Assembly: GCF_006175985.1 (NCBI RefSeq)
Contig: NZ_SRSH01000009.1
Coordinates: 1 to 64,000 of the forward strand
Length of the DNA: 64,000 bases
Direction: 5' to 3'
Source of the DNA: Methylotetracoccus oryzae
GTDB lineage: Bacteria > Pseudomonadota > Gammaproteobacteria > Methylococcales > Methylococcaceae
Each line of letters starts with the position of its first letter. The first letter of the stretch is position 1. The notes below the pieces were generated by a model. That model did no database searches and was not told the origin of the DNA. It was given only the letters and a program-made list of their open reading frames with translations. Positions 26,129-36,400 of the stretch are shown here, one piece after another. Both the position numbers and the translations under genes were made by a program.

Positions 26129-28441
26129 ATGGAAGAGGCACTGCGCAAAGCGGCGCTCGATTATCACGAGCACCAGAAGCCGGGCAAGATTTCGGTCGCG
26201 CCGAGCAAACAGCTGACGAACCAGCGCGATCTTGCGCTCGCATACTCTCCCGGCGTCGCAGCTGCCTGCGAAGAGATCGTCGCGGACCCGGCCAACTCGT
26301 ACCGCTACACGACGCGCGGCAATCTGGTCGGAGTCATCACGAACGGCACGGCGGTGCTCGGGCTCGGCGACATCGGCCCGCATGCTGCCAAACCGGTCAT
26401 GGAGGGCAAGGCGGTACTGTTCAAGAAGTTCGCCGGCATCGATGTGTTCGATATCGAGATCAGTGAGCGGGACCCTGACCGACTGGTCGACATCATCGCC
26501 AGCCTGGAGCCGACCTTCGGTGGCATCAACCTCGAGGACATCAAGGCGCCAGAGTGTTTCTACATCGAGCGCAAGCTGCGGGAGCGAATGAAGATTCCGG
26601 TCTTCCACGACGACCAGCACGGCACCTCGATCATCGTCGGTGCGGCCTTGCTGAATGCGCTAAAGATCGTCGGCAAGCCCATCGAGGAGATCCGCATCGT
26701 GTCGTCCGGTGCCGGTGCCGCGGCGCTGGCGTGCCTCGATATGCTGCTCGTGCTGGGCGCGCGGATGGAAAACATCCTCGTGACCGATATCAAGGGCGTC
26801 GTCTACGCCGGTCGCGTCGAGGAGATGGACGACAACAAGGCGCGGTTTGCCAAGGATACGTCGGCCCGGACGCTCGCCGAGGCCATCGGTGGTGCCGACG
26901 TGTTTCTCGGCTTGTCCGCGGGCGGCGTGCTGAAGCAGGAGATGGTTGCCCGGATGGCCGAGCGCCCGATCATCTTCGCGTTGGCGAATCCGACACCCGA
27001 GATTCTGCCCGACGAGGTCAAGGCGGTGCGGGATGACGCGGTGATCGCGACTGGCCGTTCGGACTATCCGAATCAGGTCAACAATGTGCTGTGCTTCCCG
27101 TTCATCTTTCGCGGTGCGCTCGACGTCGGTGCGACCACCGTGACCGACGAGATGAAAAAGGCCTGTGTCGAGGCACTCGCCGGACTCGCCCAGGCGGGCC
27201 AGGCCGACCGTGTGCGCGAGGCCTATGGGACCGAGACGCTGACCTTCGGGCCGGACTACATCATCCCGAAGCCCTTCGATCCGCGTCTGATCTCCGAGAT
27301 CGCACCGTCGGTTGCACGCGCGGCGATGGCATCGGGGGTCGCGACCCGTCCCATCGCCAATTTCGAACAGTACCGGCAAAGCCTGATCGAATTCGTTTAT
27401 CAGACCGGCCTGGTCATGCGCCCGGTGTTCGCCCAGGCGAAGCGCGAACCGAAGCGGATCGTGTTCTGCGAAGGCGAGGACGAACGGGTACTCCAGGCGG
27501 TCCAGGTCGTCCTGAACGAGGGACTGGCGCAGCCGATCCTGATCGGTCGCCCGGCTGTCGTGCACAAGCAGATCACGCGCCTCGGCCTGAGCCTGCAGCC
27601 CGGCAAGGATTTCGAACTGGTCGATCCGGATGCCAACCCTCGCCATGAGGAATACTGGACCTGGTATCACCAGCTGATGTGGCGTCGGGGCGTGTCGCAG
27701 GAACTCGCCCAGCGGGAGGTTCGTCGGCGCACGACCCTGATCGGCGCGATCATGGTTCGCTTCGGGCTGGCCGATGGCCTGATCTGCGGCACCTTCGCGC
27801 AGTACGGCCTGCATCTCCGTTACATCCACAACGTCATCGGACACAAGCCGGCGACCCGGAACTACGGCGCCATGAATGTACTGATGTTGCCGGACCACAC
27901 CCTGTTCATCTGCGATACCTATGTGAATCCCGATCCGACGGCCGAGCAGCTCGCGGACATCACGGTGCTGGCTGCCGAGGAGATCCGCCACTTCGGCATG
28001 ACGCCGAAAGTTGCGCTGTTGTCGCACTCCAGTTTCGGCACCCATGAAAACCCCAGCGCCCAGAAGATGCGCGACGTGCTGCGGCTGATTCACGACATTG
28101 CGCCCGAATTGGAGGTAGAGGGTGAGATGCACGGCGATGCGGCGCTGTCCGGCGACATCCGGCAGCGTGTTTTTCCTTACGCGCGCATGCACGGCCAAGC
28201 GAACCTTCTGGTCATGCCGACGCTGGATGCCGCCAACATATCGTTCACCTTGTTGCGCGCAGCCGCGGCTGGCGCGATTACGGTCGGCCCCATCCTGCTG
28301 GGTGCCGCCAGGCCGGCCCATATCCTGACGCCGAGTGCGACGGTGCGCCGTATCGTCAACATGACGGCGTTCACCGTTGTCGGCGCGCAGGCGGCGGAGT
28401 CGCACGAGAGCGCCACTCAGGCAAGCCTGCGCATTCGTTGA
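26129..28441 (+). CDS. maeB: NADP-dependent malic enzyme, hybrid MaeB type
   Basis: This 770-residue enzyme decarboxylates malate to pyruvate with NADP reduction. The malic-enzyme part (about 1-425) shows [50 protein letters not shown] and the nucleotide-binding [14 protein letters not shown]. The remaining about 340 residues are a phosphotransacetylase-like domain ([41 protein letters not shown]), which in this family is regulatory and not known to act as a transacetylase. The ATG at 26129 aligns with E. coli MaeB and has GGAG upstream; the frame is open earlier but that part is not conserved. The aldehyde dehydrogenase gene starts 7 bases after its stop. Confidence 0.93.
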   Translation: MEEALRKAALDYHEHQKPGKISVAPSKQLTNQRDLALAYSPGVAAACEEIVADPANSYRYTTRGNLVGVITNGTAVLGLGDIGPHAAKPVMEGKAVLFKKFAGIDVFDIEISERDPDRLVDIIASLEPTFGGINLEDIKAPECFYIERKLRERMKIPVFHDDQHGTSIIVGAALLNALKIVGKPIEEIRIVSSGAGAAALACLDMLLVLGARMENILVTDIKGVVYAGRVEEMDDNKARFAKDTSARTLAEAIGGADVFLGLSAGGVLKQEMVARMAERPIIFALANPTPEILPDEVKAVRDDAVIATGRSDYPNQVNNVLCFPFIFRGALDVGATTVTDEMKKACVEALAGLAQAGQADRVREAYGTETLTFGPDYIIPKPFDPRLISEIAPSVARAAMASGVATRPIANFEQYRQSLIEFVYQTGLVMRPVFAQAKREPKRIVFCEGEDERVLQAVQVVLNEGLAQPILIGRPAVVHKQITRLGLSLQPGKDFELVDPDANPRHEEYWTWYHQLMWRRGVSQELAQREVRRRTTLIGAIMVRFGLADGLICGTFAQYGLHLRYIHNVIGHKPATRNYGAMNVLMLPDHTLFICDTYVNPDPTAEQLADITVLAAEEIRHFGMTPKVALLSHSSFGTHENPSAQKMRDVLRLIHDIAPELEVEGEMHGDAALSGDIRQRVFPYARMHGQANLLVMPTLDAANISFTLLRAAAAGAITVGPILLGAARPAHILTPSATVRRIVNMTAFTVVGAQAAESHESATQASLRIR

Positions 28442-28448
28442 CGAGCCG

Positions 28449-29816
28449 GTGTTCACCACCGTCGATCCGTACTCGGGAGAGCCGCTGGCGACCTATCCCG
28501 AAATGACGCCGGCCGCACTGGAAGATGCGCTGGAGCAAGCTTACGTGGCACAGCTGACGTGGCGCCGCTGGACAGCGCGGGAACGCGCCGAGCGCGTGTT
28601 CCGGCTCGGTCATTTGTTGCGCGACGGCCGCGACCGGTACGCCGACCGGATGGCTGCCGAGATGGGCAAGGTATTGCGGGAGGGCTGCGCCGAAATCGAG
28701 AAGTGCGCAAAAGCCTGCGAGTTTTTTGCGGAACGCGCCGAGGAGTGGTTGCGCCCCGAGGCTGTTGCAACCGAGGCATTCGACAGCCATGTGGATCTGC
28801 TGCCGCTCGGCGTGGTGCTCGCGATCATGCCGTGGAACTTCCCGTTCTGGCAGGTGCTTCGCTTCGGCATTCCCGCGTTACTCGCCGGCAACGGCATTCT
28901 GTTGAAGCATGCGCCGAATGTGTTCGGCTGCGCGCTGGATATCGAGCAGCTGTTTCGCGCAGCGGGGTTTCCGGAGGGTCTGGTTCGCGCACTGTTGATT
29001 GATACACCGCGGATTCCGCAGGTGATCGCGGACCGGCGAGTGGCCGCGGTGACCATCACCGGTAGCTTAAGGGCAGGACGCATCGTCGCGGGTCTGGCCG
29101 GTCAGTCACTGAAAAAGTCGGTGCTCGAACTCGGCGGCTCCGATCCGTTCCTGGTGCTCGAGGATGCCGACGTTGAAGCGGCCGCGTCAGCGGCCGTGGC
29201 GTCGCGCTTCCAGAATTGCGGGCAGGTCTGCATCGCGGCCAAACGCCTGATTGCGGTCGAAGCGGTGCGGGAAGCCTTCGAGCATGCGCTGCTGGAGCGG
29301 CTTGCGGCGCTGCGCGTCGGCGACCCGCGAGCGGCGGAAACCGATCTGGGGCCGATGGCCCGCGGCGATCTGCGGGAGCAGTTGCACGGCCAAGTCGAGG
29401 CGGCGCGGAAGGCGGGTGCCCAGCTTGCGCTGGGTGGGCGCGTGCCTTCCGGACCGGGCTTTCTGTACCCGCCGACCTTGCTGACCCGGGTGATGGCCGA
29501 TGCGGCTGTTGGGCGTGACGAAGTATTCGGCCCGGTGGCGGTGTCGATCGGGGTTCGCGATGAGGCCGCGGCGATCCGCGTGGCCAATGCGAGCGAATAT
29601 GGGCTCGCGGCATCGGTCTGGACCCGGGATCTCGAACGGGGTGCATGCGTGAGCGCCCAGCTGGATGCCGGCGCGGTGTTCGTCAATCGTGCGCCGTTCT
29701 CCGATCCTCGTCTGCCTTTCGGGGGGGTCAAGCAGTCCGGCTATGGCCGGGAACTGTCCCGTCAGGGCATGCTCGAGTTCTGCGCATCCCGCTCGGTCTG
29801 GATCGACCCTGCCTGA
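28449..29816 (+). CDS. sad: Succinate-semialdehyde dehydrogenase, Sad/YneI type
   Basis: This 455-residue NAD(P)-dependent dehydrogenase oxidises an aldehyde, most likely succinate semialdehyde. It closely follows the E. coli Sad pattern, including IMPWNFPFWQVLRFG, NGILLKHAPNVFGCA and the end LPFGGVKQSGYGRELSRQGMLEF. Catalytic residues are Glu227 in LELGGSDPF and Cys261 in FQNCGQVC, at the canonical 34-residue spacing. I chose the GTG at 28449 because the conserved protein begins there; its ribosome site is weak, so coupling to maeB (stop at 28441) is likely. Physiological substrate not proven. Confidence 0.85.
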   Translation: MFTTVDPYSGEPLATYPEMTPAALEDALEQAYVAQLTWRRWTARERAERVFRLGHLLRDGRDRYADRMAAEMGKVLREGCAEIEKCAKACEFFAERAEEWLRPEAVATEAFDSHVDLLPLGVVLAIMPWNFPFWQVLRFGIPALLAGNGILLKHAPNVFGCALDIEQLFRAAGFPEGLVRALLIDTPRIPQVIADRRVAAVTITGSLRAGRIVAGLAGQSLKKSVLELGGSDPFLVLEDADVEAAASAAVASRFQNCGQVCIAAKRLIAVEAVREAFEHALLERLAALRVGDPRAAETDLGPMARGDLREQLHGQVEAARKAGAQLALGGRVPSGPGFLYPPTLLTRVMADAAVGRDEVFGPVAVSIGVRDEAAAIRVANASEYGLAASVWTRDLERGACVSAQLDAGAVFVNRAPFSDPRLPFGGVKQSGYGRELSRQGMLEFCASRSVWIDPA

Positions 29817-30016
29817 ATCGGGACGTACCGGGACTAGCAGTTTGGGTGCTTCGGCACCGCGTTATTCGCCCGACCTCCCTCGCTGCACGTCAAAAAACTG
29901 CCGCTAGCAGCTATTGCGGCGCCGCCTACGATCTCAGACAATGGCGCCCTCCCGGACCGCGCCTAAATCACGGGGCGGTGCTGCGCGCCGCCGCAAGACA
30001 GCGAGGAGGTAATCCC

Positions 30017-30412
30017 ATGTTGCGACAAATCAGCGTCCGCAGTTACATGACCACGCGTCTGGTTTCGTTCACGCCGGAGATGAGCGTCTACGAAGCGATC
30101 CGCAAGATGCTAGAGCACAAGATCACTTCAGCGGTCGTCATGGACGACCATGGCAAGCTGGTCGGTTCTTTTTCCGAGTCCGATTGTCTGCGGGTCGCCT
30201 ATCATGCGGGCTACCATGAGGATCCGGGCGGTAAGGTACGTGATTACATGGCCACGGATATCCCGGTCATCGATCCCGAAACCAGTATCCTCGATGTCAC
30301 GGAAATGTTCATGCGGGAGCCTTATCGCAGCTATCCGGTGATGGAGGACGGCGTGCTCGTCGGAGTGATCAGTCGTGTCGATGTCCTGCGAGCGCTGATT
30401 GCCATGGCATGA
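30017..30412 (+). CDS. CBS-domain pair protein
   Basis: This 131-residue cytoplasmic protein consists of two CBS domains and almost nothing else (about residues 8-62 and 73-128). The motifs SAVVMDDHGKLVGSFSESDCLR and SYPVMEDGVLVGVISRVDVLRAL mark the ends of each repeat. Such stand-alone pairs usually bind an adenosyl nucleotide and regulate a partner. The start is well supported by GAGGAGGT seven bases before the ATG. It stands alone, with a hairpin downstream, so no partner can be named. Confidence 0.82.
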   Translation: MLRQISVRSYMTTRLVSFTPEMSVYEAIRKMLEHKITSAVVMDDHGKLVGSFSESDCLRVAYHAGYHEDPGGKVRDYMATDIPVIDPETSILDVTEMFMREPYRSYPVMEDGVLVGVISRVDVLRALIAMA

Positions 30413-30430
30413 CGGGACGGCATGTGCCGG

Positions 30431-30464
30431 CGGCCCGATCGATTAAGTCGGGATGTTCGGGCCG
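30431..30464 (+). terminator. Hairpin after the CBS-domain gene
   Basis: CGGCCCGA (30431-30438) pairs with TCGGGCCG (30457-30464); the 18-base loop has some internal pairing. There is no T-tract. It lies 19 bases after the CBS stop codon. Confidence 0.35.
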
Positions 30465-30534
30465 GGTTGAGGCAGGACGCGTGTTCGCGGGCCCGCCAGC
30501 GGGCCGTCATCAAATCGCGTGACAGAGAGGGTTC

Positions 30535-30951
30535 ATGAGCGAGTCGGGGCGGAGAATCCCCTGGAAGATCATTCTGATCGCGACGGTGATTGCCGCGATC
30601 CTGTTCGGCGGCGAAATGCTCGTCACGTTGTTCGTGGAGTTCGTCGAACTGCTGGTCGATGTGACTCACACGGCTTTCATGCTGTTATTGGAGAAGGTCT
30701 TCGGCCTTCCCTACGAAAAGGCGCAGGGCCGCGCCGCATGGATGAGTGTCGGCCTGCTCATCGCGCTTGCCTTGTTCGGCGCCTGGCGGTTGACCCCATG
30801 GATCAAGCGGGTCTCGGGCGAATGCCGACAGAGTGTTCACGATGCTCGCGCGGCCCTGATCGATTTATGGCGGTCGGCACGCTGGTATCAGAAGCTGCTC
30901 TACCTGGCAGGTGGTCTGATCGTTCTGGCGATGCTGTTGATGGTGGTCTGA
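30535..30951 (+). CDS. Small integral membrane protein
   Basis: I do not recognise this 138-residue protein. Three membrane segments are predicted: about residues 11-32, 68-87 and 117-137, with a basic amphipathic loop (TPWIKRVSGECRQSVHDARAALIDLWRSARWYQ region) between the second and third. The ATG follows AGAGAGGG at good spacing. It stands between the CBS-pair gene and a region of weakly supported frames, so the context says nothing about its job. Confidence 0.65.
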   Translation: MSESGRRIPWKIILIATVIAAILFGGEMLVTLFVEFVELLVDVTHTAFMLLLEKVFGLPYEKAQGRAAWMSVGLLIALALFGAWRLTPWIKRVSGECRQSVHDARAALIDLWRSARWYQKLLYLAGGLIVLAMLLMVV

Positions 30952-31186
30952 AGTCTTTGCGAAGCCTCTGAAAAAAGGCGCTCCCGGCTGGGTTCAGACT
31001 CGGCGTGACAAGATGCGGTTCGCGTTGCCAGACGAGACTGGATGTTTACCGCCACGGTTCTTGGCGATGGGACTCTCTACCGCAGAAATCGCTGAATGAG
31101 TCAGTTCGTCTTCGACCGACATGCCCCGCGCCCCGTCGAATGCCGCGGTTTTTGCCTGACTGATTTAGCCGTTTCCCCAACAAACC

Positions 31187-31393
31187 ATGCGTTACCGTGA
31201 AAATTCGGCCGAGCAGGTCGGTGCCGCTGTCGATGAACAGATGATGCTCGGCACAGCGTCGTACTCGTTGCTGGCCGGCTTGCTCCTTTGTGCTCTGGGT
31301 TTGCGAGCGCGAAAATACTGGCTCGCCATGATGGGGGCCGTTTTCGTCGCCAGCAGTTCCGCTTATCTGTTTTCGCGCCTGTTCTCTGGATGA
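31187..31393 (+). CDS. Possible small membrane protein, 68 residues
   Basis: The frame codes for two short hydrophobic segments (SYSLLAGLLLCALGL and WLAMMGAVFVASSSAYLF) joined by a basic turn (RARKY), a plausible two-helix membrane protein. There is no clear ribosome site before the ATG, and I recognise no family, so it could be a chance frame. Confidence 0.35.
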   Translation: MRYRENSAEQVGAAVDEQMMLGTASYSLLAGLLLCALGLRARKYWLAMMGAVFVASSSAYLFSRLFSG

Positions 31394-32194
31394 CGCGCGA
31401 CCGCGTAGGACGGAACAGCCTTGCGGGCAGCTGCTGCGCGCGTTGAGATCGGAGTCATGACCACCCGAAGGCTTGCCCACGGCGGCGTAAGGTGGGCGGA
31501 CGGTATCGCGCAATCACTGTCTGAAGAGCGCCCCCGATGTAACCAGAGCATCCCTGTCGCGGGGCCCGCAAAAAGCTCGGGCCGGGAAATTCAGTCGGGT
31601 CGACGACCCGTTCCCGGTGTGGGCTGGCTGATCGCCCTGATGGGCCTCCCCGTTGCTGCGTGCACCGATTGAAAGGCAACCGAAAAAAATCGATTGGCCA
31701 AAGCACACGAAGCAGGATAAGCTGTTAAGCGGTTAGCTGCTTCGCAGGCCAAATCCCCGGCTGTTCCGGTTTAGCTCTCATGGCAGAGCGCCCGGATGGC
31801 TGTATGCAAAGCCCACCTGATCCTCCAAGACCCTCCGTGGTAATCCTGGCTGCTCGCTGAATCCGGTTCGGCTGCCCGATGCCACGGGATCGTCGATCGC
31901 GTTCAGCGCTTGAGCTGCGCGCTGGCAACTCGAGGAGTCGCAGTCTCCCAACCTGTATTGGGAGAGTTTTGTGGCGTGATTTGGCGAGACGCGCCTACGA
32001 ACGCCCCGCTTACATTCCCAGTGGACTATCGACGGCTTCTCCGCGACGGAACTCATCGTCGTGTCGTGGTCGGGTTCACCGAATCTGAGCGATCTATTTT
32101 GCAATACCCGGCCGGACCGGGAAGCCGACGACTGCGAAAGCCCCGCTCTCGCGGCGCGGCCCTGTGTTTCGGCACACGATGGAGGACCGTGCTC
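31394..32194. other. Gene-poor stretch before the RRM genes
   Basis: There is no supported coding frame. It holds a terminator-like hairpin at 31944-31971 that does not follow any gene and a CCGTGG/CCACGG pair enclosing about 33 bases just before it. The last 200 bases are the probable leader of the first RRM gene. Confidence 0.4.
31944..31970 (+). terminator. Orphan Rho-independent terminator
   Basis: TCTCCCAA (31944-31951) pairs perfectly with TTGGGAGA (31958-31965) across a six-base loop and is followed by GTTTT. The nearest upstream plus-strand frame ends 550 bases away, so a non-coding transcript may end here. Confidence 0.45.
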
Positions 32195-32470
32195 ATGCTT
32201 CGAATTTATATTGGCAATCTTCCCCCCGACGTCACTGACGGCGAATTTACCGAGCTTTTCGCTGCCTACGGCCGCGTTCGTTCGATCGAATTGGTGCGTG
32301 ATATTTTCTCGGGCCGTTGCCGCGGCTTCGGGTTCGTCGAGATGGAGGGCCACGAGGCCAGGGCAGCCATCGCCGGCCTGGATGGATATAATCTGCGCGG
32401 TAACAGTCTGCGGGTCAACGAAGAAAGGCCGCGCGCGCGCCGCGGCAGTGGTGGCGGTCGCCGCCGTTAG
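32195..32470 (+). CDS. RRM-domain RNA-binding protein (first of two)
   Basis: This 91-residue protein is a single RNA-recognition motif with RNP2 IYIGNL and RNP1 CRGFGFVEM, then a short Arg/Gly-rich tail (RARRGSGGGRRR). Bacterial proteins of this type are small, often cold-responsive RNA-binding proteins. The ATG has GGAGG at 32181-32185 nine bases upstream. A second, clearly related RRM gene follows 98 bases downstream, pointing to a tandem duplication. RNA targets unknown. Confidence 0.85.
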   Translation: MLRIYIGNLPPDVTDGEFTELFAAYGRVRSIELVRDIFSGRCRGFGFVEMEGHEARAAIAGLDGYNLRGNSLRVNEERPRARRGSGGGRRR

Positions 32471-32568
32471 GCACGCCGGTTGTGGCTCCCTGTCGCCTTG
32501 GTTTGGGCCGGGTTTCGTGATCGGCGGCGTTTTCGCACTTGGCGTGTTGGATTTCTGGAGTGTCATTT

Positions 32569-32859
32569 ATGAGCAGTAAGTTATACGTCGGCAACCTGAG
32601 CTACGACACGACCGATCAGGAACTCGAACAGTTGTTCGGTGCCTACGGCAGGGTCCAGTCGGTCCAGGTGATCATCGACCGGGCTACAGGGCGATCCAAA
32701 GGCTTCGGGTTCGTGGAGATGGGCAGCGATCAGGATGCCAAAGCGGCAATTGCCGGCATGAACGGAAAGGAAGTTGCGGGGCGCCGGTTGACCGTCAACG
32801 AGGCGCGTCCGCAGCAGGATCGCGGCGGCTTCGGCGGCGGTGGCGGAAGACGTTACTGA
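32569..32859 (+). CDS. RRM-domain RNA-binding protein (second of two)
   Basis: This 96-residue single-RRM protein has RNP2 LYVGNL, RNP1 SKGFGFVEM and a glycine-rich C-terminal tail (RGGFGGGGGRRY). It is closer to the common cyanobacterial/proteobacterial Rbp pattern than its upstream paralogue. GGAG lies eight bases ahead of the ATG. The pair probably arose by duplication; the 98-base gap between them could contain its own promoter, which I cannot assign. Confidence 0.87.
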   Translation: MSSKLYVGNLSYDTTDQELEQLFGAYGRVQSVQVIIDRATGRSKGFGFVEMGSDQDAKAAIAGMNGKEVAGRRLTVNEARPQQDRGGFGGGGGRRY

Positions 32860-33449
32860 GCCTTACCGTCCTTACTCGTTTCATCCCGAGAGGGGCGACG
32901 GCCAGATAGGTCCGAGCCCCTCCAGCCACTCGAAATAGTGCCTAGGCGCAGAAGGCACGGTAACCATTCACCCTGCTGACGTGTTGGGTAGTGGGAGCGG
33001 GCTGGGAGGGCGAGACCGTCTGCGGGAGGGAACCCGCAGCCGAGCCTCCAGGGACGGATTCACGGCGTGTCTCGGCCTCCCGGACCGCTCCCGCGAGGGG
33101 GACGTGAACAGTTACGAAGGCACGTCGCTCGCCCTCGGCTCTTTCGATTGCGTTCAGGTAGGCAAAAGGAACTCGGGGGCGGCCCTGACCGCCGCTCGAA
33201 GCAACTGCCGACCGAGTCACGCAGCGTGCCGCAACTTCTGGCGGCGTCGCGCTATGCCTCTCCAGCCGAGCGGCCGGGGCCGGCCGATTCCGGCCCGCTG
33301 CGCCCTCTCCGAGTTCCGCCAGTGCGCTGGTGCGCACCACACGACGGAGAGTCGCGTTCAAAACGCTGATTCGTTAAACTAACGGGTTATTGTTATGCTT
33401 CGGCTCGCTGCTGAGCCCGTTCATCAACCCGCTGAACAAACCTAACCCT
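32860..33449. other. Intergenic stretch, no supported gene
   Basis: A 7-bp inverted repeat (GAGGGGC 32890-32896, GCCCCTC 32916-32922) may end the RRM transcript. A long minus-strand frame (32942-33361) has no ribosome site and low-complexity Arg/Ala/Ser composition, and I do not accept it as a gene. The AT-richer bases just before 33450 probably hold the promoter of the large oxidoreductase. Confidence 0.4.
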
Positions 33450-36400
33450 ATGACAGAACTCGCTCTCGGCGTGCCGGGCTTCACCTACGCAGACCTTTAT
33501 GATTCGGCGCGCTTGGCCGACTTGTCCCGTGAGTTCGATCGCGAACTCGAGGAACGCGACGCCGAACTCTTCAGCGCTTTTCGCGACTACCGTTCTTGCG
33601 AGGGCGAGGGGATGAGCCCCGAGGTCGTCTCGGATCTGCTGGTCCGCGCCGCACCCCATGTTGGTGCTTTCGTGGCGCGGTTGTTTCAGGTCGAAGCGAC
33701 GCGGGAAGAGCAGATCCGGGCGATCTGCAATGAGTTCGATACGGTTTTCGTCTACCGCAACGATATCGTCGCGACGCTGGATAAAGCCTTCAAGGGTGTC
33801 GATCCTGCCGCGTGGCCGGATCTCGAGGCGCTGGATGTTCGCGTCGACGCGCTGTTGCAGGCGGCGACCGCTGCCGATGTGGACGCGGAAAGCCGCATGG
33901 GCCAGTTGGCTGCGCGCATCGTGTCGCTGCACCGCCACTTCGCGGCAGTGGCGTCGGACAAACCCGGTACGCTTGATGATGCCGCTGAGCGGATGGCTGC
34001 CCTGCGAGAGCAGTTGACCGCTTCGGCGGTCGCGCGGGAGGCCTTGTCCGAAACGCTGGCATTGACCGATCCGGCCGAGTTTGCCGATTCGCTGCTCCAA
34101 ATGATCCGCCGCTGGAGCTTCGCCGCGCAACGCTTGCCAGCCTTCCAGCACAAGGTGCGGGGTTGGGTGAGCTTCAAGTTTCCTGCAAAGACCGATTTCA
34201 CTCATCTGGTCGAACATGAGGTGCGGGAGCGTGACGGCTACGGTGCCTGGGCCGGCAGTGCGGAACATCACCGGCGGCGCGACGGCTTTGCGCTGACCGA
34301 CCCGCGTTTCACAGAGCGCCGTGTGCTGTACGAGGTGGACCACTGCATCTACTGCCACGACCGCGACACGGATTCCTGTTCCAAGGGTATGCGGAACAAG
34401 AAGGACGGCAGCTACAAGGAAAATCCGCTCGGCGTAACCATCACGGGCTGTCCGCTCGAAGAAAAGATCTCAGAGATGCATCTGGTCAAGCGCCGCGGGG
34501 ACAACATCGGCGCACTCGCCCTGATCACGATCGACAATCCGCTGTGCCCCGGTACCGGTCACCGGATCTGTAACGATTGCATGAAAGGTTGCATCTACCA
34601 GAAGACAGAGCCGGTCAACATTCCGCAGATCGAAACGAATGCGTTGACCGACGTGCTGTTCATGCCGTGGGGTTTCGAGATCTACAGCCTGCTGACGCGC
34701 TGGAATCCGCTGAACGTCAAGCGTCCGTACGCGCTGCCCTACAACGGCAAGAACGTGCTGATCGCTGGTCTGGGTCCGGCTGGATACACGCTGGCGCATT
34801 ATCTGTCGAATGAGGGCTTCGGCGTCGTCGGGATCGATGGCTTGAAGATCGAGCCGCTGCCTAAGGAACTGGTCGGCGACTGGAAGACGCCGCCCAAGCC
34901 GATTCGCGACTTCCGTGACCTCTACGAGGATCTCGACAAGCGGATCATGCTGGGTTTCGGTGGCGTCGCCGAATACGGCATCACGGTACGCTGGGACAAG
35001 AACTTCCTAAAGGTGATTTACCTGACGCTCGCGCGGCGACGCAACTTCAGCGTCTACGGCGGCGTTCGTTTCGGCGGCACGCTGACGATCAACGAGGCCT
35101 GGGATCTCGGCTTCGACCACATTGCGATCGCTTCGGGGGCCGGCAAGCCGACCGTCATCGACATCAAGAACAATCTGATCCGGGGTATCCGCAAGGCTTC
35201 GGATTTCCTGATGGCGCTGCAGTTGACCGGCGCCGCGAAGGAATCGTCCCTGGCGAATCTGCAGGTTCGCCTGCCGGCGGGCGTCATTGGCGGTGGTCTG
35301 ACAGCCGTCGATACGACAACCGAGCTGCTCGCCTATTATCCGGTGCAGGTCGAGAAGGTGTTGCACCGGTATGAAAAGCTCTGTGCCGCGTTTGGCGAGG
35401 ACCGCGTGCGGAGTCGTTATGACGCGGAAGAAACCGAGATCCTCGACGAATTCCTGACGCACGGTCGAGCCATCCAGGCCGAGCGGCAGCGTGCCGCCGC
35501 GGCCGGCGAGAAGCCCAACTTCGTGCCTTTGCTGGAGCAGTGGGGCGGTGTGACGCTGTTCTACCGCAAGGGCATCAAGGATTCGCCCGCCTACCGGCAG
35601 AACCACGAGGAAATCAAGGAAGCGATGGACGAGGGGATCCTGCTCGCCGAGGGCATGAGCCCGCTGGAGGCGCTGGAGGATGCCCATGGCCATCTGCGTG
35701 CCGTTCGCTTCGAGAAGCTTGAGGAGACCGAGGGCCGCTGGAAGAAGGCGAGCGAACTCGAAGTGCCGCTGAAGAGTCTGTTCGTCGCGGCCGGAACCTC
35801 GCCCAACACGATCTACGAATCCGAGCATCCCGACACCTTCGAGATGGACCGGAAGTTCTACCAGCGCTACGAGCCCATCGCGACCGAGGCCGGCTTCGAG
35901 TTCGAGCCGGTCAGCGACACCTTGTGGCCAAAGATCGGCAAGCCGGCGCCCTTCACGTCCTACCGCCGCGGCGGGCGTTACATCACGTTCTACGGCGACA
36001 ACCATCCGGTCTATGCCGGCAATGTGGTCAAGGCAATGGCCAGCGCGAAGGATGGGCATCCTTACGTCGTGCGGCTGTTCCAAAAGGAACTGGCGGCGCT
36101 GGACCCGGGCAGGCAGGCCGAGCGCGATCAGGCCCTGCAGGCGTTCCAGCGGAAGCTGGATGAGGCGTTATGCGCCTACATCGTCGAGATCAACCGGCTG
36201 ACGCCGACCATCATCGAAGTCATCGTCAAGGCGCCACTGTCCGCGAAGCACTTCTGCCCGGGACAGTTCTATCGGGTCCAGAATTTCGAAGCCCTGGCGC
36301 CCGTCGTCGAGGACACCGTGCTGACCACCGAGGGTCTGGCTTTGACCGGCGCCTGGGTCGACAAGGAGCAGGGCCTGATTTCGTTGATTGCCCTCGAAAT

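Noticed and set aside
26660-28459. Long minus-strand open frame (599 codons) opposite maeB
   Set aside because: It is antisense to well-conserved malic enzyme and transacetylase motifs, and its composition (His/Arg/Asp rich) is typical of an antisense shadow.
32942-33361. Minus-strand frame of 139 codons between the RRM genes and the oxidoreductase
   Set aside because: Low-complexity Arg/Ala/Ser/Pro product, no ribosome site and no recognised family. It could be part of a dispersed intergenic repeat, which would need a genome-wide nucleotide search to see.
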